Assembly: GCA_031415375.1 (NCBI GenBank)
Contig: JANORP010000194.1
Span: forward strand, 1-31,677
Length of the DNA stretch: 31,677 nucleotides
Direction: 5' to 3'
Origin: JADKCL01 sp031415375
GTDB lineage: Bacteria > Bacteroidota > Bacteroidia > J057 > JADKCL01
In this document: positions 30,353 through 31,677 of the stretch, in pieces
Layout: each line of letters starts with the position of its first letter
How positions within the stretch are numbered: position 1 is the first letter of the stretch
The notes under the pieces: model-generated
What the model saw: the letters and a program-made list of their open reading frames with translations, nothing else
Told to the model about the DNA's origin: nothing
Database searches by the model: none
Position numbers and translations under genes: made by a program

Positions 30353-30985
30353 TCACCAAACGCCCGGCAGCAATCTCCAGCGCGTCGATTGCTTATAAGT
30401 TGCATACGCCGCATCATGCATAAGCAAAGCCTCCTCCTGCCGGATGCGCAGCACGAGCAAGGGGAGCAAGGCGGCTAGGTAGATCCACGTCCAGGTGCTT
30501 GCGCCAGCGTAGGCGCAGGCGCAAGCCATCACATACTCGCCGAGGTAGGCAGGATGGCGCACCAGCCTGTAGAGGCCCGTGCGCACGGTGGCGCGGCGCG
30601 CGGGCAAGATCGCAAAGCTGCCGCGCAGGCTCCAAAAGGCAGCCATCACCCAGAGGACGCTCCCTGCAAAGACCCATTTGCAAGCGAAGGGCCAAGCTGC
30701 CAAGGGCTGCGCAAGCCGAAACAAAAAACCGGATGCGATGAATGAGGGCAAGGAAAGCAAAATCGCCTGCGCGCTGCCCTGCTCATGGGCCGCTGGTCGC
30801 AGCATGATCAACATGCCCACCATGACCTGCAAGGTCGCAAGGCTGAGCCGCACGGGAATGAGCGCCGAGACCTCGGCCCAGGATTGAACGATGCCAGCCA
30901 CCGCCCAGCTCATCAGGCTCAAGCCGAGCAGGAGATCGGGTAGCTTTTCAAGCCATGGGATGCCTTTGCGGTTCAATAGATCCAA
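30353..30985 (-). CDS. Isoprenylcysteine methyltransferase-family (ICMT/PEMT-like) membrane protein
   Basis: The product has about 210 residues and five to six hydrophobic segments (DLLLGLSLMSWAVAGIV, LQVMVGMLIML, AILLSLPSFIASGFLF, WVFAGSVLWVMAAFW, WIYLAALLPLLVL). The C-terminal part carries the family core: VRTGLYRLVRHPAYLGEYV, then RIRQEEALLMHDAAYATYK and WRLLPGVW. These match SAM-binding ICMT/phospholipid methyltransferase-like proteins; the substrate is unknown. The start is uncertain: a TTG at 30985, or a TTG at 30976 that overlaps the preceding stop (TTGA). It is co-transcribed with the gene upstream (12-13 nt overlap). Confidence 0.85.
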   Translation of the reverse strand: MDLLNRKGIPWLEKLPDLLLGLSLMSWAVAGIVQSWAEVSALIPVRLSLATLQVMVGMLIMLRPAAHEQGSAQAILLSLPSFIASGFLFRLAQPLAAWPFACKWVFAGSVLWVMAAFWSLRGSFAILPARRATVRTGLYRLVRHPAYLGEYVMACACAYAGASTWTWIYLAALLPLLVLRIRQEEALLMHDAAYATYKQSTRWRLLPGVW

Positions 30986-31362
30986 AAGCCCCAGTCAAAA
31001 ATGGCACTGAGCACATTGATAAGGACGAGGATCCCGATGTAATAAACTACTCTGGGGATGCCACCGCCGCCACTCCCAGACGAGTCATCGGTCTGTTGCG
31101 ATGCCTGCGACTGATTGTAGGCTTGGTTCACGATGCGCATCACACTCGCAACTTGGCTCGGGTCAAGGCCACGGTTCATGAGACTCTGCTCGATCTGGTA
31201 ATCGGGCATCTTCTTTTGCTTGCACTCATAGGTGAAGCGAAAGATCTCGCGCACCTCTGCCGAGGAATTGGGATCGTTGTAGTTGGGGCCGCTGCTGTTG
31301 CTAGCAGACTGGCTGCTGGCACCGCCGTTGCCTTCGTTGGGCTTATTGAGGTCGATGGACAT
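30973..31362 (-). CDS. Small protein with C-terminal membrane anchor (129 aa)
   Basis: The N-terminal ~35 residues are Ser/Asn/Gly-rich and probably disordered. A helical region follows at about 36-85 (VREIFRFTYECKQKKMPDY, then QSLMNRGLDPSQVASVMRIV). A Ser/Gly linker precedes one C-terminal transmembrane segment (VVYYIGILVLINVLSAIF). The layout suggests a cytoplasmic domain tethered to the inner membrane. I do not recognise the family. The stop overlaps the start region of the ICMT-family gene, so the two form an operon. Confidence 0.75.
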   Translation of the reverse strand: MSIDLNKPNEGNGGASSQSASNSSGPNYNDPNSSAEVREIFRFTYECKQKKMPDYQIEQSLMNRGLDPSQVASVMRIVNQAYNQSQASQQTDDSSGSGGGGIPRVVYYIGILVLINVLSAIFDWGFWIY

Positions 31363-31469
31363 GATGGGATGGTATTTATTTGAGTGTAGCCCTGCAAATG
31401 CTGGCCTACAGCCATGAAGTTAGCAAACTTTGCGATCTGCCAAGCACGCCCCCCAAATAATGCCTCCGC

Positions 31470-31677
31470 TCAACCCGGCAATGCGCCTGCCCCGATGACA
31501 CTCGGCGCGAGGGTCACAGGTACAGCATCTGGATGCAGCACCTTGCCAATGTTGCTGCTCACGATCTTGATCGCAATGGCCAAGAGGATGATGCCAAACA
31601 CCCGCCTGAAGATGGCGATGCCGCTCGGACCCAGCAAGCGCTCTATGAGGTGGGTCGTCTTGAGCACGAGATAGACA
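31470..31677 (-). CDS. C-terminus of a MarC-family integral membrane protein (partial)
   Basis: The frame is open to the window edge, so the N-terminal part lies outside. The visible ~68 residues contain IERLLGPSGIAIFRRVFGIILLAIAIKIV, read here as the last transmembrane region of MarC-type proteins (conserved Leu-Gly-x-x-Gly followed by an Arg-x-x-Gly-x-Leu/Ile helix), plus a short tail. MarC proteins are inner-membrane proteins of unclear function. The call rests on one helix and its approach sequence. Confidence 0.55.
   Translation of the reverse strand, partial: VYLVLKTTHLIERLLGPSGIAIFRRVFGIILLAIAIKIVSSNIGKVLHPDAVPVTLAPSVIGAGALPG

Overview
The window looks like chromosomal DNA of a Bacteroidota bacterium with a moderate GC content. 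The reasons are two secreted proteins ending in type IX secretion (T9SS type A) C-terminal sorting domains, many short-leader lipoproteins, a SurA-type chaperone cluster leading into a MoxR ATPase, and promoter-like sites matching the Bacteroidota -33/-7 pattern (TTG, about 20 nt, TAnnTTTG). I cannot name the genus. No tRNA, rRNA, CRISPR array, insertion sequence or prophage was seen.

Layout. 1-5042 (+): a tightly overlapping envelope-folding operon of a two-parvulin PPIase (cut by the window edge), a parvulin-associated lipoprotein, SurA and MoxR. 5081-7193: a hairpin terminator, then a small CHAP-type lipoprotein (-) and a divergent, AT-richer 423-residue protein of unknown function (+). 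7521-9113 (+): L-aspartate oxidase NadB. A bidirectional terminator separates it from a 1090-residue T9SS-exported adhesin-like protein (-, 9197-12469) with PKD, LamG and tandem Ig-like repeats. 12716-15583 (+): an SDR lacking the usual catalytic Tyr/Lys, a small lipoprotein, and an aldehyde dehydrogenase close to 2-aminomuconate semialdehyde dehydrogenase. 15587-17134 (+): an AlbA_2/ATPase-type putative regulator whose last codons run into a 253-bp array of a 12-bp repeat (17119-17371). 17502-22552 (+): an M1 metallopeptidase, a PEP mutase/isocitrate lyase-family protein in a likely operon with Ada, and a VanX-type D-Ala-D-Ala dipeptidase lipoprotein. 22553-27171 (-): a thioredoxin-like/YceI fusion, a DUF4272 protein, a stand-alone B3/B4 domain protein and a WG-repeat lipoprotein; the last three form an operon. 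27565-29746 (+): a second T9SS-exported protein overlapped by a small coiled-coil lipoprotein. 29730-31677 (-): an antitoxin-like gene with what looks like a decayed toxin, an ICMT-family membrane protein, a small tail-anchored protein, and the end of a MarC-family protein.

Most of the window is ordinary housekeeping and envelope biology. The item most worth following is the repeat array at the end of the AlbA_2 gene. The gene enters the array in its only stop-free frame, which would encode repeating Val/Ala-Thr-Lys-Ser, and three 11-nt units act as built-in stop modules. This looks like a length- or frame-variable protein tail. The decayed toxin-antitoxin locus, the Tyr-less SDR, the AT-rich unknown gene and the Trx-YceI fusion are secondary leads. 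All functional calls come from reading motifs by eye; no database search was run.
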